Part shown: positions 36,240 through 47,308 of the stretch, in pieces
How the letters are laid out: each line of letters opens with the position of its first letter
Position numbering within the stretch: position 1 is the first letter of the stretch
From: Billgrantia campisalis
Lineage (GTDB): Bacteria; Pseudomonadota; Gammaproteobacteria; Pseudomonadales; Halomonadaceae
Direction of reading: 5' to 3'
DNA: 64,000 bases
Assembly (NCBI RefSeq): GCF_022341425.1
Contig: NZ_JABFUC010000005.1
Span: 62,001-126,000, forward strand
The notes under the pieces: generated by a model
The model's input: the letters and a program-made list of their open reading frames with translations, nothing else
Told to the model about the DNA's origin: nothing
Database searches by the model: none
Position numbers and translations under genes: made by a program

Positions 36240-38912
36240 ATGAGTCTTGAGGCAAGAGAAGATTTCGATCCGATCGAAACCACGGAATGGCTGGATTCCC
36301 TGGAGTCGGTCGTGGATCGTGAGGGCGAGGAACGCGCCCGGTACCTGCTGACCCGCCTGGCCGATCGGCTGCGCCGTGACGGAGTGCAGGCGCCCTTCTC
36401 GGTGACGACGCCGCACCGCAATACCATTCCGGTGCATCGCGAAGCGCCCATGCCGGGTGACCTCTTCATGGAGCGCCGTATCCGCTCCCTGATCCGCTAC
36501 AACGCCATCGCCCAGGTGATCCGCAACAACCGGGCGAACCCCGGTCTCGGCGGCCACATCGCCAGCTTCATGTCGGCGGCGACCCTCTACGACGTGGGTT
36601 TCAACCACTTCTTCCGCGCCCCCAACGGCGACTTCGAGGGCGACCTGGTCTATATCCAGGGCCACGTGGCGCCGGGGGTCTACGCCCGGGCCTACCTGGA
36701 GGGCCGCCTCACCGAGGCGCAGATGGACAAGTATCGCCAGGAAGTGGACGGTGACGGCCTGTCGTCCTATCCGCACCCCTGGCTGATGCCGGACTTCTGG
36801 CAGTTCCCCACGGTGTCCATGGGGCTGGGGCCGATCCAGGCCATCTACCAGGCCCACGTGATGAAGTACCTGGACTCCCGCGAGCTCAGGGACATGCACG
36901 ATCGCAAGATCTGGTGCTTCATGGGTGACGGCGAGTGCGACGAGCCGGAATCCCTGGGGGCCATCCACCTGGCCAGCCGCGAGCGGCTCGACAACCTGAT
37001 CTTCGTCATCAACTGCAACCTGCAGCGCCTCGACGGTCCGGTGCGCGGCAACTCGCGGATCATGGACGAGCTCGAGGGCGTGTTCCGCGGCGCCGGCTGG
37101 AACGTCCAGAAGGTGGTCTGGGGGCGGCTGTGGGACCCGCTGTTCGAAAAGGACAAGAAGGGCATCCTGCAAAAGCGCATGGACGAGGCGGTCGACGGCG
37201 AGTACCAGAACTACAAGGCCAACGGCGGCGCCTATACCCGGGAGCACTTCTTCGGCAAGTACCCCGAGACCGCCGAGATGGTCAAGGACATGTCCGACGA
37301 GGACATCTGGCGGCTCAACCGCGGCGGCCATGATCCCTTCAAGGTCTATGCGGCCTATCATGAGGCGGTCAACAACGCCAACGGCCGTCCCACCGTGATC
37401 CTGGCGCACACCGTCAAGGGCTACGGTATGGGCAGCGGCGACGGCGAGGCGGCCAACGAGGCTCACCAGGTCAAGACCATGGAGTACGAGGCGCTGCGCA
37501 AATTCCGCGACCGCTTCGGCATTCCGCTCACCGACGAGCAGCTCAAGGACGTGCCCTACTACAAGCCGGAGGACGACTCCCCCGAGCTCAAGTACATGCA
37601 CCTGCAACGCGAGCGCCTGGGCGGCTACCTGCCGCAGCGGCGCAGCGACTTCGAGGCGCTGCCGATCCCCTCGCTGGAGGACAAGACCTTCGCCTCCCAG
37701 ATGGGCGGCTCCAAGGGCCGTGAGGTCTCCAGCACCATGGCCTTCGTGCGCATCCTCAACGGCCTGGTGAAGGACAAGCAGATCGGCAAGCAGGTCGTGC
37801 CCATCGTGCCCGACGAGGCGCGCACCTTCGGCATGGAGGGGATGTTCCGCCAGCTCGGCATCTACACCTCCGAAGGCCAGAAGTACGAGCCCGTCGACAA
37901 GGGCCAGATCATGTTCTACCGCGAGGACAAGCAGGGCCAGATCCTCGAGGAAGGCATCAGTGAGGCGGGCGCCATGTCGGCGTGGATCGCCGCCGCCACC
38001 TCCTACAGCAACCATAACCTGCCGCTGCTGCCGTTCTACGTCTACTACTCGATGTTCGGCTTCCAGCGCATCGGCGATCTGGCCTGGGCCGCCGGTGACC
38101 TGCAGGCCCGCGGCTTCCTGGTCGGCGGCACCGCCGGGCGCACCACCCTCAACGGGGAGGGGCTGCAGCACCAGGACGGCCACAGCCACCTGCAGGCCTC
38201 CACCATCCCCAACTGCCGCAGCTACGACCCCACCTATGCCCACGAGGTGGCGGTGATCGTCCAGGACGGTCTGAAGCGGATGTTCGCCGACAAGGAGAAC
38301 TGCTTCTACTACCTGACGGTGATGAACGAGAACTACGAGCACCCTGCGCTCGAGGAGGTGCCCGCCGAGGACATCATCAAGGGCATGTATCAGCTCAGCG
38401 AGACCCAGGGCGACAAGGCCCGCGTGCAGCTGCTGGGCTCTGGTACCATCCTGCGCGAAGTCGAAGCCGCCGCCGAGCTGCTGCGCGACGACTGGGGGGT
38501 GGGCGCCGATATCTGGAGCGTCACCAGCTTCAACGAGCTGCGCCGCGAGGCCCTGCTGCTCGAGCGCGAGGCCTTCCTCAACCCGGATGCCGAGCCGGCC
38601 AAGCCCCATGTCACCCGCTGCCTGGAGGGGCGCGAGGGGCCGATCATCGCCTCCACCGACTACATGCGGCTGTTCGCCGATCAGGTCCGTGCCTGGGTGC
38701 CGGGCGACTACCATGTCCTGGGCACCGACGGCTATGGCCGCTCCGACACCCGCGAGAAGCTGCGCTACTTCTTCGAGGTGGATCGCTACTTCGTCACCGT
38801 CGCGGCGCTCAAGGCGCTGGCCGATCGCGGTGAGCTGGATCGCAAGGTCGTCGGCGAGGCGATCAAGAAGTACGGCATCGACCCCAACAAGCCCAATCCG
38901 CTGACCAGCTGA
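36240..38912 (+). CDS. aceE: Pyruvate dehydrogenase E1 component
   Basis: Homodimeric thiamine-diphosphate enzyme that decarboxylates pyruvate and passes the acetyl group to E2. 890 residues (E. coli 887) from the ATG at 36240, preceded by GGAGAGA. The ThDP-binding motif GDGECDEPES is near residue 230, and HIASFMSAATLYDVGFNHFFR near 100 is typical. Operon with aceF, 63 bp downstream. No lpd gene (E3) is present in the window. Confidence 0.97.
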   Translation: MSLEAREDFDPIETTEWLDSLESVVDREGEERARYLLTRLADRLRRDGVQAPFSVTTPHRNTIPVHREAPMPGDLFMERRIRSLIRYNAIAQVIRNNRANPGLGGHIASFMSAATLYDVGFNHFFRAPNGDFEGDLVYIQGHVAPGVYARAYLEGRLTEAQMDKYRQEVDGDGLSSYPHPWLMPDFWQFPTVSMGLGPIQAIYQAHVMKYLDSRELRDMHDRKIWCFMGDGECDEPESLGAIHLASRERLDNLIFVINCNLQRLDGPVRGNSRIMDELEGVFRGAGWNVQKVVWGRLWDPLFEKDKKGILQKRMDEAVDGEYQNYKANGGAYTREHFFGKYPETAEMVKDMSDEDIWRLNRGGHDPFKVYAAYHEAVNNANGRPTVILAHTVKGYGMGSGDGEAANEAHQVKTMEYEALRKFRDRFGIPLTDEQLKDVPYYKPEDDSPELKYMHLQRERLGGYLPQRRSDFEALPIPSLEDKTFASQMGGSKGREVSSTMAFVRILNGLVKDKQIGKQVVPIVPDEARTFGMEGMFRQLGIYTSEGQKYEPVDKGQIMFYREDKQGQILEEGISEAGAMSAWIAAATSYSNHNLPLLPFYVYYSMFGFQRIGDLAWAAGDLQARGFLVGGTAGRTTLNGEGLQHQDGHSHLQASTIPNCRSYDPTYAHEVAVIVQDGLKRMFADKENCFYYLTVMNENYEHPALEEVPAEDIIKGMYQLSETQGDKARVQLLGSGTILREVEAAAELLRDDWGVGADIWSVTSFNELRREALLLEREAFLNPDAEPAKPHVTRCLEGREGPIIASTDYMRLFADQVRAWVPGDYHVLGTDGYGRSDTREKLRYFFEVDRYFVTVAALKALADRGELDRKVVGEAIKKYGIDPNKPNPLTS

Positions 38913-38975
38913 TTCCGGTGGCAGGGCGGGCCGTGGGCCCGCCTGTTCCAGGCACGATTTGGAAGGAGCGCGACC

Positions 38976-40973
38976 TTGAGTAGCGAAATCATCAAAGTTC
39001 CCGACATCGGCGGCAGTGAAGATGTCGAAATCATCGAGATCGCGGTCGCCGCAGGCGACGTGATCGACGCCGAGGACACCCTGATCACTCTGGAGTCCGA
39101 CAAGGCCAGCATGGACGTGCCTGCCCCCAAGGGGGGCAAGGTAGTGAAGGTGCTGGTCAAGGAGGGCGACACCGTCTCCGAGGGTGACGACATCGTCGAA
39201 CTGGAGGTCGAGGGTGGCGGCGGCCGGGCCGAGGAGCCGGCCGAGGCCGCTTCCGAGCCCGCCCCCCAGAAGGCCCCTGAGCCCGCCGCCCAGCAGCCCG
39301 CGGCCAAGGCCGGCGGCGGCAAGCGCACCGTGGAGATCAAGGTGCCGGACCTGGGTGGCGCCGACGACGTGGAGATCATCGAGGTGGCGGTGGCCGAGGG
39401 CGATACGGTGGCCGAAGAGGACACCCTGATCACCCTGGAGTCGGACAAGGCCTCCATGGACGTGCCGAGCCCCCATGCCGGCAAGCTCGTCAGCCTGACG
39501 GTCAAGGAGGGCGACAGCGTCTCCGAGGGCGACGTCATCGGCACCATGGAGATCGAGGGTGCGGGTGGCGGCGAGGCGGCAGCGGCCGAGCAGCCGGCCC
39601 CGGCCGCCGAGTCTCCGGCCTCCGAGCCCGAGCCCGAGCCCCAGGCGCCGAGCGCCGAGGCGTCCGGCGAGCCGGAGCGCAAGGAGATCCGTGTGCCGGA
39701 CCTCTCCGGCTCCTCGGATGTGCCGATCATCGAGATCGCGGCCAGCGCCGGCGACGAGCTCGACGAGGAGGACCCGCTGATCACCCTGGAGTCCGACAAG
39801 GCCTCCATGGACGTGCCGAGCCCCTACAAGGGCAAGCTGATCGAGCTCACCGTCGAGGAGGGTGACACCGTCTCCGAGGGCGACCTGATCGGCTACATGG
39901 AGGTGGCGGGGGCCAAGCCGGCATCCAAGCCCGCGGCGAAGGCGCCTGAGCAGAAGGCCGCCGCGCCGCAGGCCGCCAAGCCGGCCCCAACACCGGCCGG
40001 CTCGCCGAGCCCCGAGGCGCAGATGGCCGCTCACCGGCCGCGCGACGGCAAGCTGGTGCATGCCGGCCCGGCGGTGCGCATGCTGGCCCGGGAACTGGGC
40101 GTCGACCTGGGCCTGGTCAAGCCGTCCGGCCCCAAGGAGCGCGTGCTCAAGGAGGACGTGCACGCCTACGTCAAGCAGGTCATGGCCGGTCAGGCCAAGG
40201 CGCCGAGCCAGGCCGCCGCGCCCGCGGCCGGCGGGGCCGGGATTCCGCCGATTCCCGAGGTGGACTTCAGCCAGTTCGGCGAGGTGGAAGAGAAGCCCAT
40301 GGGGCGCCTGCTCAAGATGGGCGCCACCAACCTGCATCGCAGCTGGCTCAACGTGCCCCACGTGACCCAGTTCGACGAGGCGGACATCACCGAGCTCGAG
40401 GCCTTCCGCAAGGCGATGAAGGCCGAGGCCGAGGCCCAGGGGGCCAAGCTCACCCCGCTGCCCTTCATGGTCAAGGCGTGCGCCTTCGCGCTGAAGAAGT
40501 TCCCGCAGTTCAATGTCAGCCTCAAGGGCGACGGCGAGACCCTGGTATGGAAGAAGTACGTCCATATCGGTGTCGCCGTGGACACCCCGGACGGCCTGAT
40601 GGTGCCGGTGGTTCGCGATGCCGACAAGAAGTCGCTGATCGAGATCGCCACCACCATGGCGGAGCTTGGCAAGAAGGCGCAGACCAAGAAGCTCAAGCGC
40701 GAGGAGATGACCGGCGGCTGCTTCACCATCTCGAGCCTTGGCTCCATCGGCGGTACCGCCTTCACGCCCATCGTCAATGCGCCCGAGGTCGCCATCCTCG
40801 GCGTCTCCAAGGCGCAGATGAAGCCGGTGTGGAATGGCAGCGACTTCACGCCGCGGCTGATGATGCCGCTGTCGCTCTCCTACGACCACCGGGCGATCAA
40901 CGGCGCCGATGCGGCCCGCTTCACGGCCTTCCTGGCCGATGTGCTGACCGATATCCGGCGCCTGCTGCTGTAG
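38976..40973 (+). CDS. aceF: Pyruvate dehydrogenase E2 (dihydrolipoamide acetyltransferase)
   Basis: 665 residues from a TTG start at 38976 (GGAAGGAG 8 nt upstream; no ATG or GTG fits the conserved N terminus). Three lipoyl domains, each with ESDKASMDVP (lipoyl Lys near residues 43, 158 and 275), joined by Ala/Pro/Glu-rich linkers. Then an E3/E1-binding domain (about 350-385) and the catalytic domain (about 430-665) ending SYDHRAINGADAARF. Here the canonical HRxxDG is HRAINGAD, with Asn in place of the catalytic-site Asp, as in other PDH E2 proteins of this type. Confidence 0.96.
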   Translation: MSSEIIKVPDIGGSEDVEIIEIAVAAGDVIDAEDTLITLESDKASMDVPAPKGGKVVKVLVKEGDTVSEGDDIVELEVEGGGGRAEEPAEAASEPAPQKAPEPAAQQPAAKAGGGKRTVEIKVPDLGGADDVEIIEVAVAEGDTVAEEDTLITLESDKASMDVPSPHAGKLVSLTVKEGDSVSEGDVIGTMEIEGAGGGEAAAAEQPAPAAESPASEPEPEPQAPSAEASGEPERKEIRVPDLSGSSDVPIIEIAASAGDELDEEDPLITLESDKASMDVPSPYKGKLIELTVEEGDTVSEGDLIGYMEVAGAKPASKPAAKAPEQKAAAPQAAKPAPTPAGSPSPEAQMAAHRPRDGKLVHAGPAVRMLARELGVDLGLVKPSGPKERVLKEDVHAYVKQVMAGQAKAPSQAAAPAAGGAGIPPIPEVDFSQFGEVEEKPMGRLLKMGATNLHRSWLNVPHVTQFDEADITELEAFRKAMKAEAEAQGAKLTPLPFMVKACAFALKKFPQFNVSLKGDGETLVWKKYVHIGVAVDTPDGLMVPVVRDADKKSLIEIATTMAELGKKAQTKKLKREEMTGGCFTISSLGSIGGTAFTPIVNAPEVAILGVSKAQMKPVWNGSDFTPRLMMPLSLSYDHRAINGADAARFTAFLADVLTDIRRLLL

Positions 40974-41000
40974 GGCGGCGGGCCATCGTCCCAGCACGTC

Positions 41001-41033
41001 AGCGGCGGCGCCCTTGGGGGCGCCGCCGCTGTT
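41001..41033 (+). terminator. Terminator of aceE-aceF
   Basis: A 13-bp perfect stem (AGCGGCGGCGCCC at 41001-41013 with its complement at 41018-41030), followed by GTTT. It lies 28 nt after the aceF stop. Confidence 0.75.
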
Positions 41034-41079
41034 TCGGGTCGCCTCCGGCGCTGGGTCGATGGGAATACCAAAGTGCTAG

Positions 41080-41889
<810 letters not shown>

Positions 41890-42031
41890 GGAAAGGCTGA
41901 TTTGCTGCTGCGCTCGATATCTTGACCGCCGGCGGTGCTCAAAATCCTCACCTAGTAACCCATAGGCTCCGGTTTTTGTGCTCCGGCGGCGATCAACCTC
42001 TCTTCGCTCGCAACGCAAATCCGCACTTTCC
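41890..42031 (+). repeat. 142-bp palindromic element, copy 2
   Basis: Same length, orientation and core (ATCCTCACCTA...CCCATAGGCTCCGGTT) as 32036-32177. Terminal repeats GGAAAGGCTGATTTGC (left) and GGAAAGTGCGGATTTGC (right end, complemented) pair except for one insertion and one mismatch. Inner arms CCGCCGGCGGTGCTCAAAA and TTTTTGTGCTCCGGCGGCG are also nearly complementary, so it folds as one long hairpin. CTAA is present on the left (the adk stop) but not on the right. Confidence 0.8.
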
Positions 42032-42045
42032 TTCGCTCTGTTCAT

Positions 42046-42069
42046 GATGGCTCGCTAACGCGGGCCATC
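42046..42069 (+). terminator. Hairpin between adk and tsaB
   Basis: GATGGCTCGC (42046-42055) pairs with GCGGGCCATC (42060-42069) around TAAC, followed by GTCGTTT. A plausible adk terminator beyond the repeat element. Confidence 0.45.
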
Positions 42070-42090
42070 GTCGTTTAGGGGCCATGCCGA

Positions 42091-42096
42091 TATAAT
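42091..42096 (+). promoter_or_regulatory. Consensus -10 element before tsaB
   Basis: A perfect TATAAT 35 nt upstream of the tsaB ATG. The sequence 17 nt upstream (TCGTCG) is a poor -35, so activity is uncertain. Confidence 0.4.
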
Positions 42097-42131
42097 GGCC
42101 GCCTCATTCGCTGTTACGACGTGCCCACCCT

Positions 42132-42836
42132 ATGCCGACCCTGCTGGCCCTGGATGCCTCCTCGAGCGCTTGCTCCGCCGCCCTGCTGCGCCGCCGCGAG
42201 GGCGCCAGCGACGAACTCGTCGCCCGCTTCGCGATGACGCCGCGTGAACATACCCGCCGCCTGCTGCCGATGATCGATGAGGTGCTTGCCGAGGCCGGCG
42301 TGCGCCCCGCTGAACTCGATGCCGTGGCCTACGGCCGCGGCCCGGGCTCCTTCACCGGGCTGCGCATCGCCGCGGGCACGGCCCAGGGCCTGGCCTACGG
42401 CCTGGACCGTCCGCTGCTCGGTGTCTCGACCCTGGCAGCGCTGGCGCTGGGCGCCCATCGCCGCCACCACTTTCGCTGGCTGGTCACCGCCCTGGATGCC
42501 CGCATGGGCGAGATCTATGTGGCCGCCTGGCAGTGCCGGAACGGCCTGCCGGAGCCGCTCCTCGAGGAGGCGGTGATGCCCCCCGAGCGCCTGCGCCTGC
42601 CGGCCGGCCACGACGACCACGACTGGGTCGGTGTCGGTTCCGGCTGGGGGCTGTGGGAGCAGATGCCCGCCGAGGTGCAGGCGGGGCTCGGCCAGCGGCT
42701 GCCGGAGCTGGAGGTCGAGGCCGCCGATATGGCACTGCTGGCCATGCGCGACCTGGAGGCCGGGGAGGGGCAGCCGGCTCATCTGGTCCAGCCGGTCTAC
42801 CTGCGCGACCAGGTGGCCTGGAAGACGCCGCGGTGA
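42132..42836 (+). CDS. tsaB: tRNA threonylcarbamoyladenosine biosynthesis protein TsaB
   Basis: Actin-like-fold partner of TsaD and TsaE in t6A37 synthesis. 234 residues. [15 protein letters not shown] at the start and [24 protein letters not shown] near residue 65 are diagnostic. trmO, which further modifies t6A, is also in the window. Overlaps rsmJ (GTGA). Confidence 0.95.
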   Translation: MPTLLALDASSSACSAALLRRREGASDELVARFAMTPREHTRRLLPMIDEVLAEAGVRPAELDAVAYGRGPGSFTGLRIAAGTAQGLAYGLDRPLLGVSTLAALALGAHRRHHFRWLVTALDARMGEIYVAAWQCRNGLPEPLLEEAVMPPERLRLPAGHDDHDWVGVGSGWGLWEQMPAEVQAGLGQRLPELEVEAADMALLAMRDLEAGEGQPAHLVQPVYLRDQVAWKTPR

Positions 42837-43594
42837 GCGAGCTCCCTACGGTGGCGGTGACCGACGCGGCCCTGGTCGAGCTCGCCGAGCGCCTGGGGCT
42901 GCCCGTCGCGAGCGAGGCCGAACTCGCCCTGACGCGGCGCGACGGCCGCCTGACCCTGGCCGGCGACGTGAAACGCTACGGCCTTCCCCTGGCGGTGGAG
43001 TTCGCCAGCGGCCGCGCCGCCCATCGGCGCCGCTTCGGCGGCGGTCGCGGGCAGCTGATTGCCCGCGCCTGCGGGCTCGGTCAGGGGGTGACCCCCGCGG
43101 TGGTGGATGCCACCGCCGGCCTGGGGCGCGACGCCTTCGTGCTCGCCAGTCTCGGCGCGCGGGTGCTGCTGATCGAGCGGGTGGCGGCGATCGTCGCGCT
43201 GCTCGAGGACGGCCTGGTGCGGGCCCTGGCCGACCCGGAAACCGCCGAGATCGCCGCGCGCATGCAGCTGGTGGCCGGTGACGCGACCTGCGACCTCGAG
43301 GCCCTGGTGGCGAAGGCGGCGTTCCCGCCCCAGGTGATCCACCTGGACCCGATGTTTCCCCATCGCGACAAGTCGGCGCTGGTCAAGAAGGAGATGCGGC
43401 TGTTTCGCACCCTGGCCGGTGACGACCAGGACGCCCCGCGGCTACTGGAGGCGGCCCTGGACGTGGCCAGCCATCGGGTGGTGGTCAAGCGGCCGCGCAA
43501 GGCCCCGCCCATCGCGGGACCGGCCCCCCGCCACGTGATCGAGGGCAAGACCAGCCGCTATGATCTTTATGTCCATCGGTCGCTAACCCGCTAA
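42833..43594 (+). CDS. rsmJ: 16S rRNA (guanine(1516)-N2)-methyltransferase
   Basis: 253 residues from a GTG at 42833 that overlaps the tsaB stop; a longer frame upstream lies inside tsaB and is not conserved. SAM-binding [17 protein letters not shown] and catalytic [18 protein letters not shown] match RsmJ (YhiQ, 250 residues). The gene ends just before the convergent plsB. Confidence 0.93.
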   Translation: MSELPTVAVTDAALVELAERLGLPVASEAELALTRRDGRLTLAGDVKRYGLPLAVEFASGRAAHRRRFGGGRGQLIARACGLGQGVTPAVVDATAGLGRDAFVLASLGARVLLIERVAAIVALLEDGLVRALADPETAEIAARMQLVAGDATCDLEALVAKAAFPPQVIHLDPMFPHRDKSALVKKEMRLFRTLAGDDQDAPRLLEAALDVASHRVVVKRPRKAPPIAGPAPRHVIEGKTSRYDLYVHRSLTR

Positions 43595-43609
43595 CCCGCT
43601 GAGCCCGGG

Positions 43610-46051
43610 TCAGCCACCTGTCACCAGCTGCAGCCGATGACGCAGCGCCGGGTCGAACAGCGCCCGGGAGCGCTGGGCGGCCTGCTCCAGGCGCTCGTCG
43701 AACCACAGCCGCTCCTGCGCCTCCCATATCCAGCCGGTGACCACGAGGCTCTCGACCAGGTTGGCGAACAGCTGCGGGTCGAAGAACTCCGGGGCGTCGA
43801 GCCCCGAGAGCAGCGCCAGGCGCTCCGCCATCTGCTGGCTCTGCCGGGTCAGGTCGTCTCGCCCCAGGCTGCCGGGCGGGCGCTCCAGCAGCACCGACAG
43901 CAGCAGATAGCCCCGTTCCAGGGAGGGCTGCATCTGCCGACCGAGCAGCCGCAACTGCTCGCCGGCTTCCAGCTCGGCGGGGCGCTGCCAGGCGTCGCCG
44001 TCCACGCTCAGCAGGCCCTGTCGGGCGAGGGCCGTCAGCATCGCCGCCAGCGGCGCGCGCAGCTCGGCCTCGGGCAGGAACAGCTCGCGGGCCAGGATCG
44101 GCCAGGCCGGCGCCAGCAGGTCGTGCAGTTCGCCGAGCGTGAGGCGCGGCTGATGGTGAAAGGCGAAGGCGGCGAGTCCTGCCACGGCGAACAGGTGCAG
44201 CACATTGTTGCGATACCAGGCCAGCAGTCCGGCCTGCTCGGCGCTGGCCACCAGGATGTCGCCCAGCGGATGGGGGCGGCGCTCGATCATGTTCAGCGCG
44301 ATCACCTGTTCGACCCAGTCGGCGGGTTCGCCGTCGGGCAGGCTGGCGTGTTCGCCGCCCGGGCATTGCCGCTGCAGCGCGGCCAGCAGCGCTAGCTGGC
44401 GGGTCATCAGCCCGGCCTCGATGGCGTGGTGGGGGGTGGCCAGCATGACCAGCGCCACCAGGTTGACCGGGTTGAGCGCTGCGGCGGCGTTGATCCGCCT
44501 TGCCAGCTCGCCGCCCAGGTGGGGCACCGTGTCGTCCAGCCAGTCGGGGCGCGGCTCGGTCTCGTCGTCACGCCAGCGCGGAACCCGGGTGTCGAGATAC
44601 TCGGCGAGCCGCAGCGGCTCGCCGATGTTGACCGCCACCCGGCCGAAGGGCTGGCGCAGCTGGCCGAGGACCCGCAGCAGCGCCAGGGGTGTCTCCTTGC
44701 GCTTCTTCCCGCCGCGCAGCTCCCGCTGGTAGCTGGCGTTCTCGATGATCCGTTCGTAGCCGATATAGACCGGTACGAAGGCGAGACGCTCGGTGCCGGC
44801 GCCGGCCGCGCTGCGGCGGAAGGAGCGCAGGGTCATGGAGAGCATGCCGTGCCGCGGGGCCAGCATGCGCCCGCTGCGGGAGCGGCCCCCCTCGATGAAG
44901 TACTCCAGCGGATGGCCGCGGGCCAGCAGGCGGTGCAGGTATTCGGTGAAGACGCTGGCGTAGAGCGGGTCGTCGCGAAAGCTGCGGCGCATGAAGAAGG
45001 CCCCACCGCGGCGCAGCAGCGGCCCGATCAGGGGCATGTCGAGGTTGCGCCCGGCGGCGACATGGGGCGGCATCAGCCCCTCGCGATAGAGCACGTAGGA
45101 GAGCAGTAGGTAGTCGATATGGCTGCGGTGGCAGGGCACATAGACCAGGGTGTGGTCCTCGGCGAGCGTCTTGACCCGCGCCAGGCCCCTGACGTCGACG
45201 CCGTCATAGAGCCGGTTCCAGAGCCGGCGTAGCAGGCCATCCATGAAGCGCAGCACCGGGTAGGCCATGTTGGAGGCGATCTCCTGGGCATAGCCCAGCG
45301 CGCGCCGCTCGAGGCGCTGCGGGGAGCGATTCTCGGCCGCTGCCTGGGCCTCGATGGTCCGGCGCACCTCGGGGCTGCGTACCACGCCTTCGATCAGGGT
45401 GCGGCGGTGGGAGAGGTCGGGCCCCAGGGCGCGGCTGCGCATGCGCCGGAAGTGCACCCGCAGCAGCCGGGCGGCCTTGCGATTGGCAAGTTCGGTGCCG
45501 CGCTCATCGAGCAGGTCGCGCAGGCGCAGCGGGGCGCCGAAGCGCACCTCCACGCGCTTGCCGTTGACCACCACCGACAGCAGGCGGCGCATGCGCCCGG
45601 TGAGCTGCCAGCTGTCGGCGGCCAGCAGGTGCCAGACGCCGAAGCGCTTGCCCGGGGCGCGTCCCCAGAACACGCTGACCGGCACCAGCTGGATATCCGC
45701 GTCCGGCTGCTCGGCCAGATAGGTGAACGCCTGGTGGAAGGGCGCCCGATGCGGTGCTCGTCGCCGCACCAGGCGCCGGCGACGGGGCGGCAGGGCCAGG
45801 CAGGCGGGCAGCGCGAGCGACCCGCAGCGGCGTTTGCCCTGGGCAGACGGCAGGCCATGGCGCTGGCAGAGCCGTTCCAGCAGCAGGGTGTCGCTAAGGG
45901 CGGGGTGCGCCAGCACATAGAGCGTCGGGTGCGCCGGGTCCAACGCCAGCGCCTCGGGTGCCGGCTCGATCAGCCGGATATCGACCCAGGCGCCGAGCAG
46001 TCGCTTCAGTGCGGCGCGCAAGGGGGTGAGCAGGGCGCGTGCCAGGGCCAT
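43610..46051 (-). CDS. plsB: Glycerol-3-phosphate acyltransferase
   Basis: Membrane enzyme for the first acylation of glycerol 3-phosphate in phospholipid synthesis. 813 residues, the family's usual length. Acyltransferase block I is HRSHIDYLLLSYVLY (HxxxxD), block II GGAFFMRRSFRDD, block III FIEGGRSRSGR, block IV FVPVYIGYERI. Fits with the phospholipase D-like (cardiolipin synthase-like) gene divergent to it. Confidence 0.96.
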   Translation of the reverse strand: MALARALLTPLRAALKRLLGAWVDIRLIEPAPEALALDPAHPTLYVLAHPALSDTLLLERLCQRHGLPSAQGKRRCGSLALPACLALPPRRRRLVRRRAPHRAPFHQAFTYLAEQPDADIQLVPVSVFWGRAPGKRFGVWHLLAADSWQLTGRMRRLLSVVVNGKRVEVRFGAPLRLRDLLDERGTELANRKAARLLRVHFRRMRSRALGPDLSHRRTLIEGVVRSPEVRRTIEAQAAAENRSPQRLERRALGYAQEIASNMAYPVLRFMDGLLRRLWNRLYDGVDVRGLARVKTLAEDHTLVYVPCHRSHIDYLLLSYVLYREGLMPPHVAAGRNLDMPLIGPLLRRGGAFFMRRSFRDDPLYASVFTEYLHRLLARGHPLEYFIEGGRSRSGRMLAPRHGMLSMTLRSFRRSAAGAGTERLAFVPVYIGYERIIENASYQRELRGGKKRKETPLALLRVLGQLRQPFGRVAVNIGEPLRLAEYLDTRVPRWRDDETEPRPDWLDDTVPHLGGELARRINAAAALNPVNLVALVMLATPHHAIEAGLMTRQLALLAALQRQCPGGEHASLPDGEPADWVEQVIALNMIERRPHPLGDILVASAEQAGLLAWYRNNVLHLFAVAGLAAFAFHHQPRLTLGELHDLLAPAWPILARELFLPEAELRAPLAAMLTALARQGLLSVDGDAWQRPAELEAGEQLRLLGRQMQPSLERGYLLLSVLLERPPGSLGRDDLTRQSQQMAERLALLSGLDAPEFFDPQLFANLVESLVVTGWIWEAQERLWFDERLEQAAQRSRALFDPALRHRLQLVTGG

Positions 46052-46183
46052 CCGTCTGCCTGTGCCGGGGGAGGGACGTCAGTATAGCGCCCTCCCGGCG
46101 GTAGGGTCAGTCGGGAGCGCTTTTCCTCGACGCGCAAACATGCGTCAATTCAGCGGTGCAACAGGGACACGGGGAGGCATGCC

Positions 46184-47305
46184 ATGCATGGGGTATGGCG
46201 GGATGGCAATCGCTTCCAGCTGCTGGCGGAATCATCACGGTTCCTCCCGGCGATGTTCGAGGCCATCGAGGGGGCGCGGCATTCGGTGCTGGTGGAGCTC
46301 TATCTGATGGAGTCGGGACGGCTGGCGACGGCGCTGATCGATGCGCTGACGCGGGCCGTGGCGCGCGGCGTCAAGGTCGCGCTGGTGCTGGACGGCTACG
46401 GGGCCATGGGGCTCGCCGGGGAGGATCGGCGGCGCCTGGAGGCGGGCGGCGTGGCGCTGCGCCTGTTCAACCCCCTGGGCTTCCACTCCCTGGCCCGCAA
46501 CCTGACCCGTGATCATCGCAAGCTGGTGGTGGTGGATGGCCGGGTCGCCTTCACCGGGGGCTTCGGTGCCGTCGACGAGTTTCTCGACGCCTGGTACGAG
46601 GTGGCGGTGCGCATCGAAGGTCCGGTGGTAGCCGACTGGGTGCGACTCTTTTCGCGGCTGTGGGACTCACCGATGACCCGCGGCGAGGGGCCAGCGGGGT
46701 TGGTGCGCGAGTTGAGCACCTCGCTTACGCATCGCGACGACTTTCGCGGCATGCGCGGCCGGGTGGTATGGGGCCAGGGCTATCGCTACCAGGCGATTCG
46801 CCACTCGCTCTACGGCCGGGTCTCCTCGGCTCAGCGGCGGATCTGGCTGTGCACGCCCTATTTCGTGCCGACCTTCAGTCTGCGCCTGCGCCTGGCCAGA
46901 GCGGCGCGGCGCGGCGTCGACGTGCGCCTGCTGCTGCCGGGCAAGGATCATGATCATCCCGGGGTGCGCTATGCGGGGCAGCGCTTCTACCGTCGCCTGC
47001 TCAAGGCCGGGGTGCGGATCTTCGAGTTCGAGCCGAGCTTCATTCACGCCAAGTTCTCGCTGGTGGACCACTGGTCGAGCGTCGGGTCGTGCAACTTCGA
47101 CCACTGGAGCCTGCACTGGAACTTGGAGGCCAACCAGGAGGTGGACGATGCCCGCTTCGCCGGCGAGGTCGCTGCGCTGTTCGAGCGCAACTTCGCCGCC
47201 AGCCACGAGATCCACCGCCACGAATGGGCCCGGCGGCCGCGATTTCAGCGCTTCAAGGAGTGGTGGTTCGGCAACCTGGATGCCTGGCTGACGCGGCTTC
47301 GCTAG
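46184..47305 (+). CDS. Phospholipase D-like protein, probable cardiolipin synthase
   Basis: 373 residues with two HKD motifs: HRKLVVVDGRVAFTGG (about residue 110) and HAKFSLVDHWSSVGSCN (about 288). The length and lack of N-terminal membrane helices resemble ClsB. A cardiolipin or phosphatidyl-transfer role is inferred from family and the neighbouring plsB. The ribosome binding site GGGGAGG is well placed. The 3' end is directly followed by the heptamer array. Confidence 0.85.
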   Translation: MHGVWRDGNRFQLLAESSRFLPAMFEAIEGARHSVLVELYLMESGRLATALIDALTRAVARGVKVALVLDGYGAMGLAGEDRRRLEAGGVALRLFNPLGFHSLARNLTRDHRKLVVVDGRVAFTGGFGAVDEFLDAWYEVAVRIEGPVVADWVRLFSRLWDSPMTRGEGPAGLVRELSTSLTHRDDFRGMRGRVVWGQGYRYQAIRHSLYGRVSSAQRRIWLCTPYFVPTFSLRLRLARAARRGVDVRLLLPGKDHDHPGVRYAGQRFYRRLLKAGVRIFEFEPSFIHAKFSLVDHWSSVGSCNFDHWSLHWNLEANQEVDDARFAGEVAALFERNFAASHEIHRHEWARRPRFQRFKEWWFGNLDAWLTRLR

Positions 47306-47308
47306 GGC

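Noticed and set aside
36222-40997. 1591-codon open frame antisense to aceE-aceF
   Set aside because: Spans two genes and their gap on the opposite strand; it is a product of codon bias in the real genes, with no recognisable domains.
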